Below are positions 37,927 to 47,825 of a DNA stretch of 64,000 nt, one piece after another (position 1 is the stretch's first letter; each line of letters begins with the position of its first letter). Position numbers and translations under genes: made by a program. The notes beneath the pieces were generated by a model that saw only the letters and a program-made list of their open reading frames with translations, was not told the DNA's origin and made no database searches. Origin of the DNA: Priestia iocasae (lineage in GTDB: Bacteria; Bacillota; Bacilli; Bacillales; Bacillaceae_H); the NCBI RefSeq assembly GCF_016909075.1, contig NZ_JAFBFC010000001.1, positions 496,001-560,000 on the forward strand. Direction: 5' to 3'.

Positions 37927-38008
37927 GCAACATCCCTTGTCGCCGAAATCCATTCACATTAATGGATAGAATGGGCAAGGGATGTTGCATGAAGCCATTC
38001 TTTTTCTC
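37927..38008 (+). promoter_or_regulatory. Candidate attenuator: two exclusive RNA structures upstream of der
   Basis: Structure 1: GCAACATCCCTTG (37927-37939) pairs perfectly with CAAGGGATGTTGC (37976-37988), with an inner ATCCATT/AATGGAT helix (37948-37954 with 37961-37967). Structure 2: AGAATGG (37968-37974) pairs with CCATTCT (37995-38001), plus GCAA/TTGC inside, followed by TTTTCTC, like an intrinsic terminator. They share 37976-37988 and cannot coexist in a simple fold. The regulatory meaning is inference. Confidence 0.45.
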
Positions 38009-38126
38009 ATGTTAATGATGAATGGGATAGCCTTTTAATGAATTGATAAAGCAACCCTTATATGTAACATGCTATGTTTTCGTTCAGAACATTTACATAT
38101 TGATATAAAAGAAAAGGAGTAATTAT

Positions 38127-39437
38127 ATGCCAAAACCAATTATTGCAATCGTTGGTAGACCAAATGTTGGAAAGTCAACGATTTTTAACCGTATTGTAGG
38201 AGAAAGAGTGTCCATTGTAGAAGATATTCCTGGAGTAACGCGTGATCGTATTTATAGCTCAGGTGAGTGGTTAAATACAGATTTTAATATTATTGATACG
38301 GGTGGAATTGATATCGGTGATGAGCCGTTTATTGAACAAATTAAACATCAAGCAGAAATTGCGATTGATGAAGCAGATGTTATTATCTTCCTAACAAATG
38401 GTCGAGATGGTATCACAGGTGCTGATGAAGAAGTAGCAAAAATCCTATATAAATCTAAAAAGCCAGTTGTTTTAGCTGTTAACAAAATTGATAATCCAGA
38501 TATGAGAGAGCTTGTATACGACTTTTATGCCCTTGGATTTGGCGAACCGTTTCCAATCTCAGGCACGCATGGACTTGGATTAGGGGATTTACTAGATGAA
38601 GCAGCAAAATATTTCCCGAAAGAAGGGGAAGAGCAATATTCCGACGAGACAATTAAGTTTTCACTAATTGGTCGTCCGAATGTAGGGAAATCCTCACTTG
38701 TAAATGCTTTATTAGGAGAAGAGCGTGTTATTGTAAGTAACATTGCAGGAACAACACGTGATGCGATTGATACAAAATTTACAAAAGAAGACAAAGAGTA
38801 CGTTGTTATTGATACTGCAGGGATGAGAAAAAAAGGGAAAGTATACGAAAGTACAGAAAAGTATAGTGTACTTCGTGCGTTAAAGGCTATTGAGCGCTCT
38901 GATGTCGTCTTAGTTGTTCTGAATGCTGAGGAAGGTATCATCGAACAAGATAAACGTATTGCAGGATATGCTCATGAAGCAGGTAAAGCGGTGGTAATCG
39001 TTGTTAACAAATGGGATACAGTAGAAAAAGATGAGAAAACGATGAAACAATTTGAACAGAAAATTCGAGATCATTTCTTGTTCTTAGATTATGCACCAAT
39101 TGTTTTCTTGTCAGCGAAAACGAAAAAACGCACACACACACTTCTTCCAATGATTAATCTAGCTAGTGAAAATCACTCGTTACGTGCAGAAACAAGTGTA
39201 ATCAACGACGTTATTATGGATGCTGTAGCAATGAATCCAACACCAACTCACAATGGAAATCGCTTAAAGATTTACTACACGACGCAAGTAGCTGTGAAGC
39301 CGCCGACATTTGTTGTATTTGTAAACGATCCAGAGCTTATGCACTTTTCATATGAACGTTTCTTAGAGAATAAGCTTCGCGAAGCGTTTGGTTTTGAAGG
39401 CACACCAATTAGGATTATCGCTAGAGCACGAAAATAA
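38127..39437 (+). CDS. der: Ribosome assembly GTPase Der (EngA)
   Basis: A 436-residue protein with tandem GTPase domains, essential for 50S subunit maturation. The first G1 loop is GRPNVGKS (10-17) with NKID as G4; the second is GRPNVGKS near 183, with [10 protein letters not shown] and NKWD. A C-terminal KH-like domain follows (from about 350). The stop is 18 bases before gpsA, giving the usual der-gpsA pair. The leader upstream is structured. Confidence 0.96.
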   Translation: MPKPIIAIVGRPNVGKSTIFNRIVGERVSIVEDIPGVTRDRIYSSGEWLNTDFNIIDTGGIDIGDEPFIEQIKHQAEIAIDEADVIIFLTNGRDGITGADEEVAKILYKSKKPVVLAVNKIDNPDMRELVYDFYALGFGEPFPISGTHGLGLGDLLDEAAKYFPKEGEEQYSDETIKFSLIGRPNVGKSSLVNALLGEERVIVSNIAGTTRDAIDTKFTKEDKEYVVIDTAGMRKKGKVYESTEKYSVLRALKAIERSDVVLVVLNAEEGIIEQDKRIAGYAHEAGKAVVIVVNKWDTVEKDEKTMKQFEQKIRDHFLFLDYAPIVFLSAKTKKRTHTLLPMINLASENHSLRAETSVINDVIMDAVAMNPTPTHNGNRLKIYYTTQVAVKPPTFVVFVNDPELMHFSYERFLENKLREAFGFEGTPIRIIARARK

Positions 39438-39455
39438 TAGTAGGATGTGATATAG

Positions 39456-40496
39456 GTGGAGAAGATTGCGGTATTAGGAGCAGGAAGTTGGGGCACAGCT
39501 TTAGCTTTTGTGCTTGCTGATAATGGACATGATGTACGCATATGGGGACATCGTGAGCAAATTATTCGTGAGATTAATGAAAGTTATACAAATGAAAAAT
39601 ATTTGCCAAATGTTCAACTACCTCAAACCTTAACAGGATTTACATCTTTAGCTGAAGCTATTTGTGAAGTTCAAACGATTGTCTTAGCCGTTCCTACAAA
39701 AGCAATGCGTGAAGTAATGGCGCAGCTAAAAGAAGTGGCAACTGAGCCATTAACCATTGTTCATGTAAGTAAAGGAATTGAACCTGATACACTGATGCGA
39801 ATTTCTGAAATGATTGAGCAAGAAATGCCGACTGAGCTTTTAGCAGATGTCGTTGTCTTATCAGGCCCAAGTCATGCTGAAGAGGTGAGTCGTAGACAAC
39901 CGACTACTGTGACCGTCTCTTCTCATAACATGAGAGCGGCTGAAAAAATTCAAGATTTGTTTATTAATCAACAATATTTTCGTGTGTATACAAATCCAGA
40001 TATTATCGGTGTTGAAATCGGAGGAGCGTTAAAAAATATTATTGCTCTTGCTGCTGGTATTACAGATGGACTTGAATATGGAGATAATGCGAAAGCAGCT
40101 TTAATTACAAGAGGATTAGCTGAAATTGCTCGCTTAGGGAGTGTGTTAGGAGCAAATCCACTTACCTTCTTAGGTTTAACAGGCATCGGAGATTTGGTTG
40201 TAACGTGTACAAGTGTTCATTCTAGAAACTGGAGAGCTGGTAATTTGTTAGGGAAGGGCTATAACCTAGACGAAGTATTAGCGAATATGGGGATGGTTGT
40301 TGAGGGTGTAAGAACAACAAAAGCAGCCTATCAACTTGCTCAAAAATATAACGTAAAGATGCCAATTACAGCTGCATTATATGATGTGTTATTTAATAAT
40401 GTAAAAGCAAAAGACGCTGTAGATTCATTAATGGCTCGCACAAAAACACATGAAATGGAAGACCTTGCTAACATTTTGGGAGAGCGAATGAGTTAG
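39456..40496 (+). CDS. gpsA: Glycerol-3-phosphate dehydrogenase [NAD(P)+]
   Basis: A 346-residue dehydrogenase reducing dihydroxyacetone phosphate to sn-glycerol 3-phosphate for phospholipid synthesis. The N-terminal NAD motif is [10 protein letters not shown] (7-16). The catalytic region has [17 protein letters not shown] with the catalytic Lys, and [17 protein letters not shown]. The start is GTG, cotranscribed with der. Product supply links to plsC in this same window. A terminator follows at 40645-40685. Confidence 0.95.
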   Translation: MEKIAVLGAGSWGTALAFVLADNGHDVRIWGHREQIIREINESYTNEKYLPNVQLPQTLTGFTSLAEAICEVQTIVLAVPTKAMREVMAQLKEVATEPLTIVHVSKGIEPDTLMRISEMIEQEMPTELLADVVVLSGPSHAEEVSRRQPTTVTVSSHNMRAAEKIQDLFINQQYFRVYTNPDIIGVEIGGALKNIIALAAGITDGLEYGDNAKAALITRGLAEIARLGSVLGANPLTFLGLTGIGDLVVTCTSVHSRNWRAGNLLGKGYNLDEVLANMGMVVEGVRTTKAAYQLAQKYNVKMPITAALYDVLFNNVKAKDAVDSLMARTKTHEMEDLANILGERMS

Positions 40497-40644
40497 TTGG
40501 TATTAATGACAAAAGTACAAAATAAATGACGAAAAAACAGCGGTAAGAAATTAAATAATTGATGATGCCTAAACGTCTGTTTATGCATAAGATACAATGT
40601 AAAAACTATGAGTAGACTATTTGGGTGTAGGATGTTTAGTTAAT

Positions 40645-40687
40645 GCTGAAGCGAGGAGGCCCCCTTCGTTTCAGCTTTTTTATTTTT
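40645..40687 (+). terminator. Intrinsic terminator after gpsA
   Basis: GCTGAAGCGA (40645-40654) pairs with TCGTTTCAGC (40666-40675), including G-U pairing, followed by TTTTTTATTTTT. Confidence 0.88.
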
Positions 40688-40745
40688 CAAACTATATGTT
40701 TAATTCGTGTGATATAATGGTTGTCGGAAAAGGAGTTGATGAATC

Positions 40746-40949
40746 ATGTCCCCAGCTTTAATGAAAATGTGGATTTCACTCGGTTCAATGGGATTTATGT
40801 TTATTTCAGTTTTTTCGATTTATCTTAGTCGTTATGTCATTAAAAATCGAATAGTAAAAACGATACTAGCTATTATTGCGTATGCTTTAATGGTTGTAGC
40901 TGGCATTATTATTTTCTTTGTTGTGTTTAGTGGCCCAACACCTGAATAG
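40746..40949 (+). CDS. yphE: YphE, DUF2768 small membrane protein
   Basis: A 67-residue protein with two hydrophobic spans (about 9-29 and 36-62) joined by a basic loop (RYVIKNRIVK). Length and position between gpsA and yphF match the DUF2768 family (YphE), seen in spore-formers; function unknown. An extended -10 (TGATATAAT) lies about 30 bases upstream. An AAAGGAGTTGATG site precedes the ATG. Confidence 0.8.
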   Translation: MSPALMKMWISLGSMGFMFISVFSIYLSRYVIKNRIVKTILAIIAYALMVVAGIIIFFVVFSGPTPE

Positions 40950-40982
40950 ATAAACTTTATACATAAGGTAGGAAGGTACAAT

Positions 40983-41708
40983 ATGAAAAGGCTTACATTT
41001 TTAGTGCTAATCGTTTGTTTTACTTTGGTGTTATCGGGATGTTTGTATCCAGAGGATAAGTTACAAAAAAATCAAATTCCATATAAGGATCAAATTGCAG
41101 CCGTTCAAACAGTTGTAGATCAATATCAACAAGATAGTGGCGGTCTACTTCCAATTAAGGATAGAGATATGAGCACGCCTATTTATCAAAAATACCCGAT
41201 TGACTTTAATAAATTAATACCACGTTATATGCAAGAAGCACCAGGGATATCTTTTGAAAGTGGAGGGGTATTCTCATATGTTTTAACAGATGTAGAAGAG
41301 AATCCGACGGTAAAACTAATTGATTTAAGAACAGCAGAAAAGATTAGAGAGGTAAAGGTTCATATCAATATATATCGTCAAAAGAACAAGGGATATGCCC
41401 CGTTTAAAGACGTCATAGCAAAAGGTGTATTTTCAATTGATTACGATAAATTAAACTTTAAAGAGCCTGCTTACGTAGTAAGTCCATTCTCTGGAAATAA
41501 TTTACCGCTAGTTATGAATCATGAAGGAGAAGTGTTTATTGATTATTCAGCGGATTTATACAATGCACTCTCGACAGAGAAACATACATTTAAACAAGGT
41601 GATGATATCCGAGACATATTACTCGACACGTCTGACTTTGTACCGGCATATTCATTGGCTTATACAATTGATGAAAAAACGAAAGAACCAATATTTTTAG
41701 AAAAATAA
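40983..41708 (+). CDS. yphF: YphF, lipoprotein of unknown function
   Basis: A 241-residue lipoprotein. The signal peptide ends in the lipobox LSGC, so Cys20 should be lipidated and the protein held on the outer face of the cytoplasmic membrane. The rest is hydrophilic, with no motif I recognise; two similar KDVxxKG/YPIDFNKL-type segments hint at a duplicated fold. It starts 33 bases after yphE and is followed by a terminator, suggesting a two-gene unit. Confidence 0.8.
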   Translation: MKRLTFLVLIVCFTLVLSGCLYPEDKLQKNQIPYKDQIAAVQTVVDQYQQDSGGLLPIKDRDMSTPIYQKYPIDFNKLIPRYMQEAPGISFESGGVFSYVLTDVEENPTVKLIDLRTAEKIREVKVHINIYRQKNKGYAPFKDVIAKGVFSIDYDKLNFKEPAYVVSPFSGNNLPLVMNHEGEVFIDYSADLYNALSTEKHTFKQGDDIRDILLDTSDFVPAYSLAYTIDEKTKEPIFLEK

Positions 41709-41714
41709 GTCATG

Positions 41715-41760
41715 AACCCTTTCTCTTTGAATAAAATTCAATGAGAAAGGGTTTTTTCTT
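41715..41760 (+). terminator. Intrinsic terminator after yphF
   Basis: AACCCTTTCTC (41715-41725) pairs with GAGAAAGGGTT (41743-41753), with inner TGAAT/ATTCA, and a T run follows. Confidence 0.9.
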
Positions 41761-41849
41761 TCTTCTTCACACCTTACTATAACTTAGGATGATTATAATT
41801 GTGAAGTTAGTCAACACGGGAAAAAAATCATAAATTTTTGTAGAAGAAG

Positions 41850-41879
41850 TCATATTTTAATAGGACAACATCATAGATA
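41850..41879 (+). promoter_or_regulatory. Sigma-E-like promoter of spoIVA
   Basis: TCATATT (41850-41856) and CATAGATA (41872-41879) are 15 bases apart, close to the sigma-E consensus. spoIVA is a known sigma-E gene, which supports the call. Confidence 0.6.
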
Positions 41880-41947
41880 TGTATTGTCCTAATTTATTCT
41901 CGCAATGGATATCATATCCCATGAACTCATAGATCGGAGGGGATCTT

Positions 41948-43426
41948 TTGGAAAAGGTAGATATTTTCAAAGATATCGCTGAGCGAACAGGTGGCGATAT
42001 TTATTTAGGAGTGGTTGGTGCAGTACGTACGGGTAAGTCTACTTTCATCAAAAAATTTATGGAGTTAGTAGTTTTACCAAATATTCAAAATGAATCGGAG
42101 CGTGCTCGAACACAGGATGAATTACCGCAGAGTGCTGCTGGTAAAACAATTATGACAACTGAGCCAAAGTTCGTTCCAAATCAAGCCGTCAATATTCAAG
42201 TGGATGACGGGCTTGAAGTTAATATAAGATTAGTTGATTGTGTTGGATACACGGTGCCAGGTGCCAAAGGATATGAGGATGAAAACGGACCTCGAATGAT
42301 TAATACACCATGGTATGAAGAGCCAATTCCTTTTCACGAAGCGGCTGAAATTGGTACTCGCAAAGTCATTCAAGAGCATTCTACGATTGGCGTTGTGATT
42401 ACGACAGATGGATCTATTGGTGAAATTCCACGTCATGACTATATTGAAGCTGAAGAGCGAGTAATTAATGAATTAAAAGAGGTTGGAAAACCGTTTATTA
42501 TGATTATCAATACGGTTCAGCCATATCACCCAGATACAGATAAATTAAGAGCTCAGTTGACAGAAAAATATGACATTCCGGTGTTGGCAATGAGTGTTGA
42601 AAGCATGCGTGAAACAGATGTCATGAATGTTTTACGTGAAGCGCTATTTGAATTCCCGGTGTTAGAGGTTAATGTGAATTTACCGAGCTGGGTTATGGTG
42701 TTAAAGGATAAACACTGGCTAAGAGAAAGCTACCAAGAAGCAGTAAAGGAGATTGTAAAAGATATCAAACGTTTAAGAGACGTTGACAGAGTAGTAGATC
42801 AGTTTAGTGAATTTGAATTCATTGAACAAGCAAGATTAGCTGGTATTGAGATGGGGCAAGGGATAGCTGAAATTGATTTATATGCTCCGGATGACTTATA
42901 TGATCAGATTTTGAAAGAAGTTGTAGGTGTAGAAATAAGAGGGCGAGATCACTTATTAGAACTAATGCAGGACTTTGTACATGCGAAAGTGGAATATGAT
43001 CAAGTATCTGATGCGCTAAGAATGGTAAAGCAAACTGGATATGGAATTGCAGCACCATCGCTTGCCGACATGAGTTTAGATGAGCCAGAGATTATTCGAC
43101 AAGGCGCTCGTTTTGGTGTCAGATTAAAAGCGGTTGCTCCTTCTATTCATATGATCAAGGTGGATGTAGAGTCAGAATTTGCGCCAATTATCGGCACTGA
43201 AAAGCAGAGTGAAGAGCTTGTGCGTTATTTAATGCAAGATTTTGAAGACGATCCACTGTCAATCTGGAATTCTGATATCTTTGGGCGTTCACTTAGTTCA
43301 ATTGTAAGGGAAGGAATACAAGCAAAACTATCTCTAATGCCAGAGAATGCACGCTACAAGTTAAAAGAGACACTAGAGCGCATTATTAACGAAGGGTCTG
43401 GCGGCTTAATTGCAATTATTTTATAA
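41948..43426 (+). CDS. spoIVA: Stage IV sporulation protein A (spore coat ATPase)
   Basis: A 492-residue cytoskeletal ATPase that polymerises on the forespore surface as the base of the coat. The Walker A GAVRTGKS is at residues 24-31. The GTPase-derived switch region RLVDCVGYTVPG and a degenerate NTV follow. The C-terminal region, which anchors to SpoVM in B. subtilis, ends GLIAIIL. The length equals the B. subtilis protein. The start is TTG after CGGAGGGG. It is monocistronic with a sigma-E-like promoter. Confidence 0.96.
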   Translation: MEKVDIFKDIAERTGGDIYLGVVGAVRTGKSTFIKKFMELVVLPNIQNESERARTQDELPQSAAGKTIMTTEPKFVPNQAVNIQVDDGLEVNIRLVDCVGYTVPGAKGYEDENGPRMINTPWYEEPIPFHEAAEIGTRKVIQEHSTIGVVITTDGSIGEIPRHDYIEAEERVINELKEVGKPFIMIINTVQPYHPDTDKLRAQLTEKYDIPVLAMSVESMRETDVMNVLREALFEFPVLEVNVNLPSWVMVLKDKHWLRESYQEAVKEIVKDIKRLRDVDRVVDQFSEFEFIEQARLAGIEMGQGIAEIDLYAPDDLYDQILKEVVGVEIRGRDHLLELMQDFVHAKVEYDQVSDALRMVKQTGYGIAAPSLADMSLDEPEIIRQGARFGVRLKAVAPSIHMIKVDVESEFAPIIGTEKQSEELVRYLMQDFEDDPLSIWNSDIFGRSLSSIVREGIQAKLSLMPENARYKLKETLERIINEGSGGLIAIIL

Positions 43427-43430
43427 GGGA

Positions 43431-43457
43431 AGGCTCCTTTAAAGGGGCCTCTTTTGT
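43431..43457 (+). terminator. Terminator after spoIVA
   Basis: AGGCTCCTTT (43431-43440) pairs with AAAGGGGCCT (43441-43450), with a tight turn, then CTTTTGTATTT. Confidence 0.75.
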
Positions 43458-43556
43458 ATTTGTCATAAAACAGACGAAAATCCCTTGAATTTTCTAAATT
43501 GATGTAGCTATTTAACTTGCTATGGAGTTGCTCATATGTTAATCTTTTATCAGAAA

Positions 43557-43586
43557 TTGATTGCTAGTTATAGTTTTTCGTATAGA
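43557..43586 (+). promoter_or_regulatory. Probable sigma-A promoter of hbs, with leader hairpin
   Basis: TTGATT (43557-43562), 18 bases, TATAGA (43581-43586). The 339-base gap also holds a perfect 9-bp hairpin, GTATCATTT/AAATGATAC (43666-43674 with 43682-43690), in the predicted leader. Nothing else recognisable is seen there. Confidence 0.45.
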
Positions 43587-43765
43587 GTATGCTTAAAAGC
43601 ATTGAATTATAAAGGTTTATCGTTTATTATTAGCATGTTAATACATAATCAATATGTATAAGAATGTATCATTTTGTAAAGAAATGATACATAAAGGTTT
43701 GCTAGATTCTATCAGATAGGTTTCTAGTTATTCATATGATTCGATTTTGGGAGGAGGTGAATGGC

Positions 43766-44038
43766 ATGAACAAGACAGAATTAATTAACGCTGTTGCAGA
43801 AGCAAGTGAGCTTTCAAAGAAAGACGCTACAAAAGCAGTTGATGCTGTTTTTGAGTCAATTTTAGAAACGCTAAAAACTGGCGATAAAGTACAATTAATC
43901 GGTTTTGGTAACTTTGAGGTACGTGAGCGTGCTGCTCGTAAAGGTCGCAACCCACAAACAGGTGACGAAATCGAAATTCCAGCGAGCAAAGTTCCTGCAT
44001 TCAAACCAGGTAAAGCTCTTAAAGATGCTGTGAAATAA
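43766..44038 (+). CDS. hbs: Nucleoid protein HU (HBsu)
   Basis: A 90-residue histone-like DNA-binding protein. The helical dimer core ([14 protein letters not shown]) and the beta-arm region [15 protein letters not shown] that wraps DNA are both present, ending [17 protein letters not shown] 43766 follows an excellent GGGAGGAGGTG; the in-frame ATG at 43736 is spurious. Located between spoIVA and folE, as in B. subtilis. Strong expression is expected. Confidence 0.96.
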   Translation: MNKTELINAVAEASELSKKDATKAVDAVFESILETLKTGDKVQLIGFGNFEVRERAARKGRNPQTGDEIEIPASKVPAFKPGKALKDAVK

Positions 44039-44083
44039 TATCTACATAAACAAGGCTGATTTCAAGCCGTTCATAAAGAGCTT

Positions 44084-44117
44084 AGAAAGGTCGCACATAA
44101 AGCGGCCTTTCTTTTTT
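44084..44117 (+). terminator. Intrinsic terminator after hbs
   Basis: AGAAAGGTCGC (44084-44094) pairs with GCGGCCTTTCT (44102-44112), followed by a T run. Confidence 0.88.
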
Positions 44118-44175
44118 GCCTTTACATAGCCCTTATGCTAGAATTTTCTTAAACTTATACTTGGAGGATGTCAAA

Positions 44176-44742
44176 ATGTCATCTGTCAATAAACCGCAAA
44201 TTGAGCAAGCAATTAGACTGCTTTTAGAAGCTATTGGTGAAGACCCAAATCGTGAGGGTTTACTCGATACACCAAAGCGAGTAGCAAAAATGTATGAAGA
44301 AGTTTTTTCAGGCTTAAATGAAGATCCAAAAGAGCACTTCAAAACGGTTTTTGGGGAAGATCATGAAGAGCTTGTACTTGTAAAAGATATTCCTTTTTAT
44401 TCAATGTGTGAACATCACCTTGTTCCTTTCTATGGAAGGGCTCATGTAGCTTACATACCAAAAGGTGGTAAAGTAACAGGGCTTAGTAAGTTAGCCCGTG
44501 CTGTAGAAGCAGTCGCTAAGCGTCCGCAGCTACAAGAACGAATTACGTCTACAGTAGCAGACTCTATTGTAGAATCACTAGACCCTCATGGCGTGATGGT
44601 TGTAGTAGAAGCAGAGCATATGTGTATGACAATGCGCGGAGTGAAAAAGCCGGGTGCGATGACGATTACATCAGCTGTAAGAGGTATTTTGCAAAGTGAT
44701 GCGGCTGCAAGAGCAGAAGTTTTATCTCTTATGAAAGCGTAA
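44176..44742 (+). CDS. folE: GTP cyclohydrolase I
   Basis: A 188-residue enzyme (MtrA in B. subtilis) making dihydroneopterin triphosphate from GTP, the first step to folate. Zinc and active-site motifs are [12 protein letters not shown] and the later [10 protein letters not shown], with [10 protein letters not shown] between. ATG 44176 follows TTGGAGGATG; an in-frame ATG at 44116 overlaps the hbs terminator and is rejected. It forms an operon with mtrB, 27 bases downstream. Confidence 0.95.
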   Translation: MSSVNKPQIEQAIRLLLEAIGEDPNREGLLDTPKRVAKMYEEVFSGLNEDPKEHFKTVFGEDHEELVLVKDIPFYSMCEHHLVPFYGRAHVAYIPKGGKVTGLSKLARAVEAVAKRPQLQERITSTVADSIVESLDPHGVMVVVEAEHMCMTMRGVKKPGAMTITSAVRGILQSDAAARAEVLSLMKA

Positions 44743-44769
44743 TAAGATGATTACAGGAGGAGAATTGTT

Positions 44770-45000
44770 ATGAAAGCAAATGGAAGCACAGAATATATTG
44801 TAATTAAAGCAATTGAAGATGGAGTGAATGTTATTGGTTTAACAAGAGGAGCCGATACACGCTTTCATCACTCAGAAAAGCTAGATAAAGGTGAAGTATT
44901 GATCGCTCAATTCACAGAGCATACATCGGCTGTTAAAGTTCGTGGTAAAGCTCTTATCCAAACATCACATGGAGAAATCGAATCAGAACCAAAAAAATAA
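44770..45000 (+). CDS. mtrB: Trp RNA-binding attenuation protein (TRAP)
   Basis: A 76-residue TRAP subunit; eleven subunits form a ring that binds tryptophan and wraps RNA with (G/U)AG repeats. The conserved RNA-binding lysines and arginine can be seen in SEKLDKGE and VKVRGKAL. The tryptophan-binding loop includes [22 protein letters not shown] precedes the ATG. It is second in the folE operon. Its target, the trp leader at about 52402-52571, lies in this window. Confidence 0.96.
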   Translation: MKANGSTEYIVIKAIEDGVNVIGLTRGADTRFHHSEKLDKGEVLIAQFTEHTSAVKVRGKALIQTSHGEIESEPKK

Positions 45001-45025
45001 GCAGGAATTTCCTGCTTCTATTTAT
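44999..45025 (+). terminator. Short terminator after mtrB
   Basis: AAGCAGG (44999-45005) and CCTGCTT (45011-45017) form a hairpin overlapping the stop codon, followed by TCTATTTAT. Confidence 0.6.
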
Positions 45026-45261
45026 ATAGTCAATCTTTCAAGAAATTTCTACTGTAGATGGTTCTAATTCCTAACGTGATGACGTAGAAATGATGTGATT
45101 GATTCGTGTTTCAAAGAACAAGCATGTATAACAAGTGGAAACAACCGGTAAGAATAGAGAAAAAACGTTTTTTTAGGGTCTACTTATGATATAATTGACA
45201 CTGTCTATTTAAATGTCAAGAAGTAAGAAGAAATATAGCGTGTGAAAGGGAGACAAGGGTG

Positions 45262-46041
45262 ATGATTGTGCAAAACATCTATGACACAGTTGCAAACATG
45301 AAGGAGCAGCTGCAAGTTGAATTAAATCATCCATATGTAAAACAATTCATTCATCATCCAATAATCGATGAAAATAAGTTGTTGTGCATATGTTCATTTC
45401 TAAATGGTATATCAATTGAAGAGCGTGAAATGCCTCAATATACCTTGCCAATCATGCTTGTTCAAATTGCACTTGATACCCACGACCTCGTCTCTATTCA
45501 ACCAGTTGGAAATAATGAGTCTATCCTTAAAGAAAGACAGCTAACGGTTTTAGCTGGTGATTATTATAGTGGGCTTTATTATTATTATTTCTCTAAAAGT
45601 GGACAGCTTGAATTAATTAAAGAGGTTGCTTCTGCTATTAAAGATATCAATGTTTCAAAGATAAAATTATATCAAAGTCATACAACAGACGTTGATGATA
45701 TGATGTTGAATTTTCGTACGGTTGAAACAGCACTCGTGCAGTGCTTGTGCAATTACTTCAAACAAGAAGAATGGAAAGAGCTTTTACAACAGGTTCTATT
45801 TATTAGCAGCCTTTTAAACGAACTTAGGCGTCATGAAGAAGGAAAACCTTCATTTCTTATAGAAGCTTTGCAAAACAAAGGGAATGTACATGACATCGTT
45901 ATGTCTCAAGTGAAAGAATCTACAATTGTTATTGAACGTTATTTGCAAAGTCAGCTTGTCTTAAATGATCAGTTGACGGACTATCTTTATAAACTTTTAA
46001 ACAAACATAAACATTGTAAAAATGTTGTAGGAGAAGGATAA
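45262..46041 (+). CDS. hepS: Heptaprenyl diphosphate synthase component I
   Basis: The small, non-catalytic subunit (259 residues from this start) that pairs with HepT to make the C35 menaquinone side chain. It has no DDxxD motif; it is recognised by its typical sequence ([20 protein letters not shown]) and by position before menG and hepT. A GTG at 45259, 3 bases upstream, is an equal alternative start; GGGAG lies at 45248-45252. An extended -10 TATGATATAAT is upstream, near 45185. Confidence 0.88.
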   Translation: MIVQNIYDTVANMKEQLQVELNHPYVKQFIHHPIIDENKLLCICSFLNGISIEEREMPQYTLPIMLVQIALDTHDLVSIQPVGNNESILKERQLTVLAGDYYSGLYYYYFSKSGQLELIKEVASAIKDINVSKIKLYQSHTTDVDDMMLNFRTVETALVQCLCNYFKQEEWKELLQQVLFISSLLNELRRHEEGKPSFLIEALQNKGNVHDIVMSQVKESTIVIERYLQSQLVLNDQLTDYLYKLLNKHKHCKNVVGEG

Positions 46042-46046
46042 AAGTT

Positions 46047-46751
46047 ATGCAACAATCAAAAGAACAACGTGTCCATAATGTCTTTGAAAAGATTTATAAA
46101 AATTACGATCAAATGAACTCAGTCATTAGTTTTCAGCGCCATAAGGCTTGGAGAAAAGATACAATGAAACGAATGAATGTTCAAAAGGGCGCAAAGGCAC
46201 TTGATGTTTGCTGTGGTACGGCTGATTGGACGTTAAGCCTAGCAGAAGCAGTCGGTGAAACAGGCGAAGTGGTTGGTTTAGATTTTAGTCAAAATATGCT
46301 TCAAATCGGTCAGGAAAAAGTAAAAGAATCTCCTTTTTCAAATGTTCAACTTGTTCATGGGAATGCAATGGAGCTTCCTTTTGAAGATAATACGTTTGAT
46401 TACGTAACGATTGGATTTGGATTACGCAATGTTCCTGACTATTTAAAAGCTTTACAAGAAATGTTTCGTGTTGTCAAACCAGGTGGAAAAGTTGTATGTC
46501 TTGAAACATCTCAGCCAACATTAATTGGTTACCGCCAACTTTATTACATGTACTTTCAATATGTCATGCCGTTACTTGGAAAGATGGTTGCTAAAAGCTA
46601 TAAGGAATATTCTTGGCTGCAAGAATCAGCGCGTGATTTTCCAGGAAGAAACGAATTAGCCGATATGTTTAGACAAGCAGGCTTTGTTGATGTGGAAGTG
46701 AAGTCTTACACGGGTGGCGTAGCAGCTATGCATTTAGGGTGTAAGCGTTAA
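46047..46751 (+). CDS. menG: Demethylmenaquinone methyltransferase
   Basis: A 234-residue SAM-dependent C-methyltransferase (UbiE/MenG) doing the last step of menaquinone synthesis. Family signatures are the N-terminal [20 protein letters not shown], the SAM motif [11 protein letters not shown] and [18 protein letters not shown]. It begins 5 bases after hepS with an AGGAGAAGG site; hepT follows after a possible weak terminator. The gene order hepS-menG-hepT is classical. Confidence 0.95.
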   Translation: MQQSKEQRVHNVFEKIYKNYDQMNSVISFQRHKAWRKDTMKRMNVQKGAKALDVCCGTADWTLSLAEAVGETGEVVGLDFSQNMLQIGQEKVKESPFSNVQLVHGNAMELPFEDNTFDYVTIGFGLRNVPDYLKALQEMFRVVKPGGKVVCLETSQPTLIGYRQLYYMYFQYVMPLLGKMVAKSYKEYSWLQESARDFPGRNELADMFRQAGFVDVEVKSYTGGVAAMHLGCKR

Positions 46752-46774
46752 ATAGGTAAATTTTATTTGTGTTA

Positions 46775-46815
46775 TGAAAGGCTATCCTACTGATGTGAGG
46801 CCTTTCATCTTTTTA
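46775..46815 (+). terminator. Hairpin between menG and hepT
   Basis: TGAAAGGC (46775-46782) pairs with GCCTTTCA (46799-46806), followed by TCTTTTTA. A terminator inside a functional operon may reduce rather than abolish hepT expression. Confidence 0.65.
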
Positions 46816-46859
46816 TGCTTATCTAGGTACGAAGTAATTTAAAATGCAAGGTGAATCCT

Positions 46860-47825
46860 ATGAAATTAAAAATGATGTACGCTTTTTTAAATACGGATAT
46901 TGCTTTAATTGAAAAAGAATTAGAGCAATCAGTACAGACAAATGAACCACTAATTACGGAAGCATCTCTTCATTTATTGCAAGCGGGGGGAAAACGCATT
47001 CGCCCAGTTTTTGTGTTATTAGCAGGGAAATTTGGAGAGTACAATATTGAACGTGTTAAATACGTAGCGGTCGCTCTTGAACTTATTCATATGGCGTCTC
47101 TTGTTCATGATGATGTCATTGATGATGCTGATAAACGAAGAGGAAAACCAACAATAAAAGCAAAATGGGATAATCGCATTGCAATGTATACAGGCGATTA
47201 TATTTTTGCTCGCTCCTTAGAGATGATGGCCAACATAAAAAACGTAGAAGCTCATCAAATCTTGTCAAATACAATGGTTCAGTTATCTTTAGGAGAAATT
47301 GAGCAAATAAAAGATAAATATAATTTAGATCAAAATTTACGTACGTACTTGCGACGAATTCGCAGAAAAACTGCGTTGCTAATAGCAGTAAGCTGTCAAC
47401 TAGGTGCTATTGCCACAGATGCGTCAAAATCAGTACATAAAGAATTGTATCGATTTGGTTATTATGTAGGAATGGCTTTTCAAATTACCGATGATATTTT
47501 AGATTTTACATCATCAGCCGAGCAACTGGGAAAGCCAGTAGGAAGTGACTTATTACAAGGAAACATCACATTACCTGTTTTATTTGCAATGGAAAATCCA
47601 GCGTTTCGTGACAAAGTTGAATTGTTGTTTACTGCTGAACATAAAGAAGCACTAATAGAAGACATTATTACGTACATAAAATCATCAGGTGCAATTGAAC
47701 GCTCTCTTAACGTTAGTGATCAATACTTACAAAAGGCAATAGATGTATTAGACCATTTGCCGGATAATAAAGCAAAAAAGGCGTTGTATCAGATTGCAAA
47801 ATTTGTCGGAAAGCGTAAATTTTGA
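46860..47825 (+). CDS. hepT: Heptaprenyl diphosphate synthase component II
   Basis: The catalytic subunit, 321 residues, a trans-polyprenyl synthase condensing isopentenyl diphosphate units. The first aspartate-rich motif is VHDDVIDDADKRRG with GGKRIRP before it; the second is FQITDDILDF. It works with HepS and uses substrates interconverted by Fni. ATG 46860 follows AAGGTG; the GTG at 46851 is part of that site. Confidence 0.95.
   Translation: MKLKMMYAFLNTDIALIEKELEQSVQTNEPLITEASLHLLQAGGKRIRPVFVLLAGKFGEYNIERVKYVAVALELIHMASLVHDDVIDDADKRRGKPTIKAKWDNRIAMYTGDYIFARSLEMMANIKNVEAHQILSNTMVQLSLGEIEQIKDKYNLDQNLRTYLRRIRRKTALLIAVSCQLGAIATDASKSVHKELYRFGYYVGMAFQITDDILDFTSSAEQLGKPVGSDLLQGNITLPVLFAMENPAFRDKVELLFTAEHKEALIEDIITYIKSSGAIERSLNVSDQYLQKAIDVLDHLPDNKAKKALYQIAKFVGKRKF

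Larger units (their letters stand above)
37694..38126 (+). other. 433-base gap with promoter and structured leader before der
   Basis: No credible gene. It holds a sigma-A promoter (37771-37799), hairpins at 37842-37873 (TTGTTAAT/ATTAACAA) and 37875-37888, a long nested hairpin at 37927-37988 and an alternative terminator at 37968-38008. A 57-codon frame from TTG 37842 overlaps these hairpins, but its GGAGG is directly adjacent, so it is unlikely to be translated. Confidence 0.6.

Noticed and set aside
37842-38015. 57-codon open frame starting TTG inside the der leader, rich in Cys
   Set aside because: GGAGG is directly adjacent to the TTG with no spacing, the frame runs through strong hairpins, and the composition resembles no protein I know.
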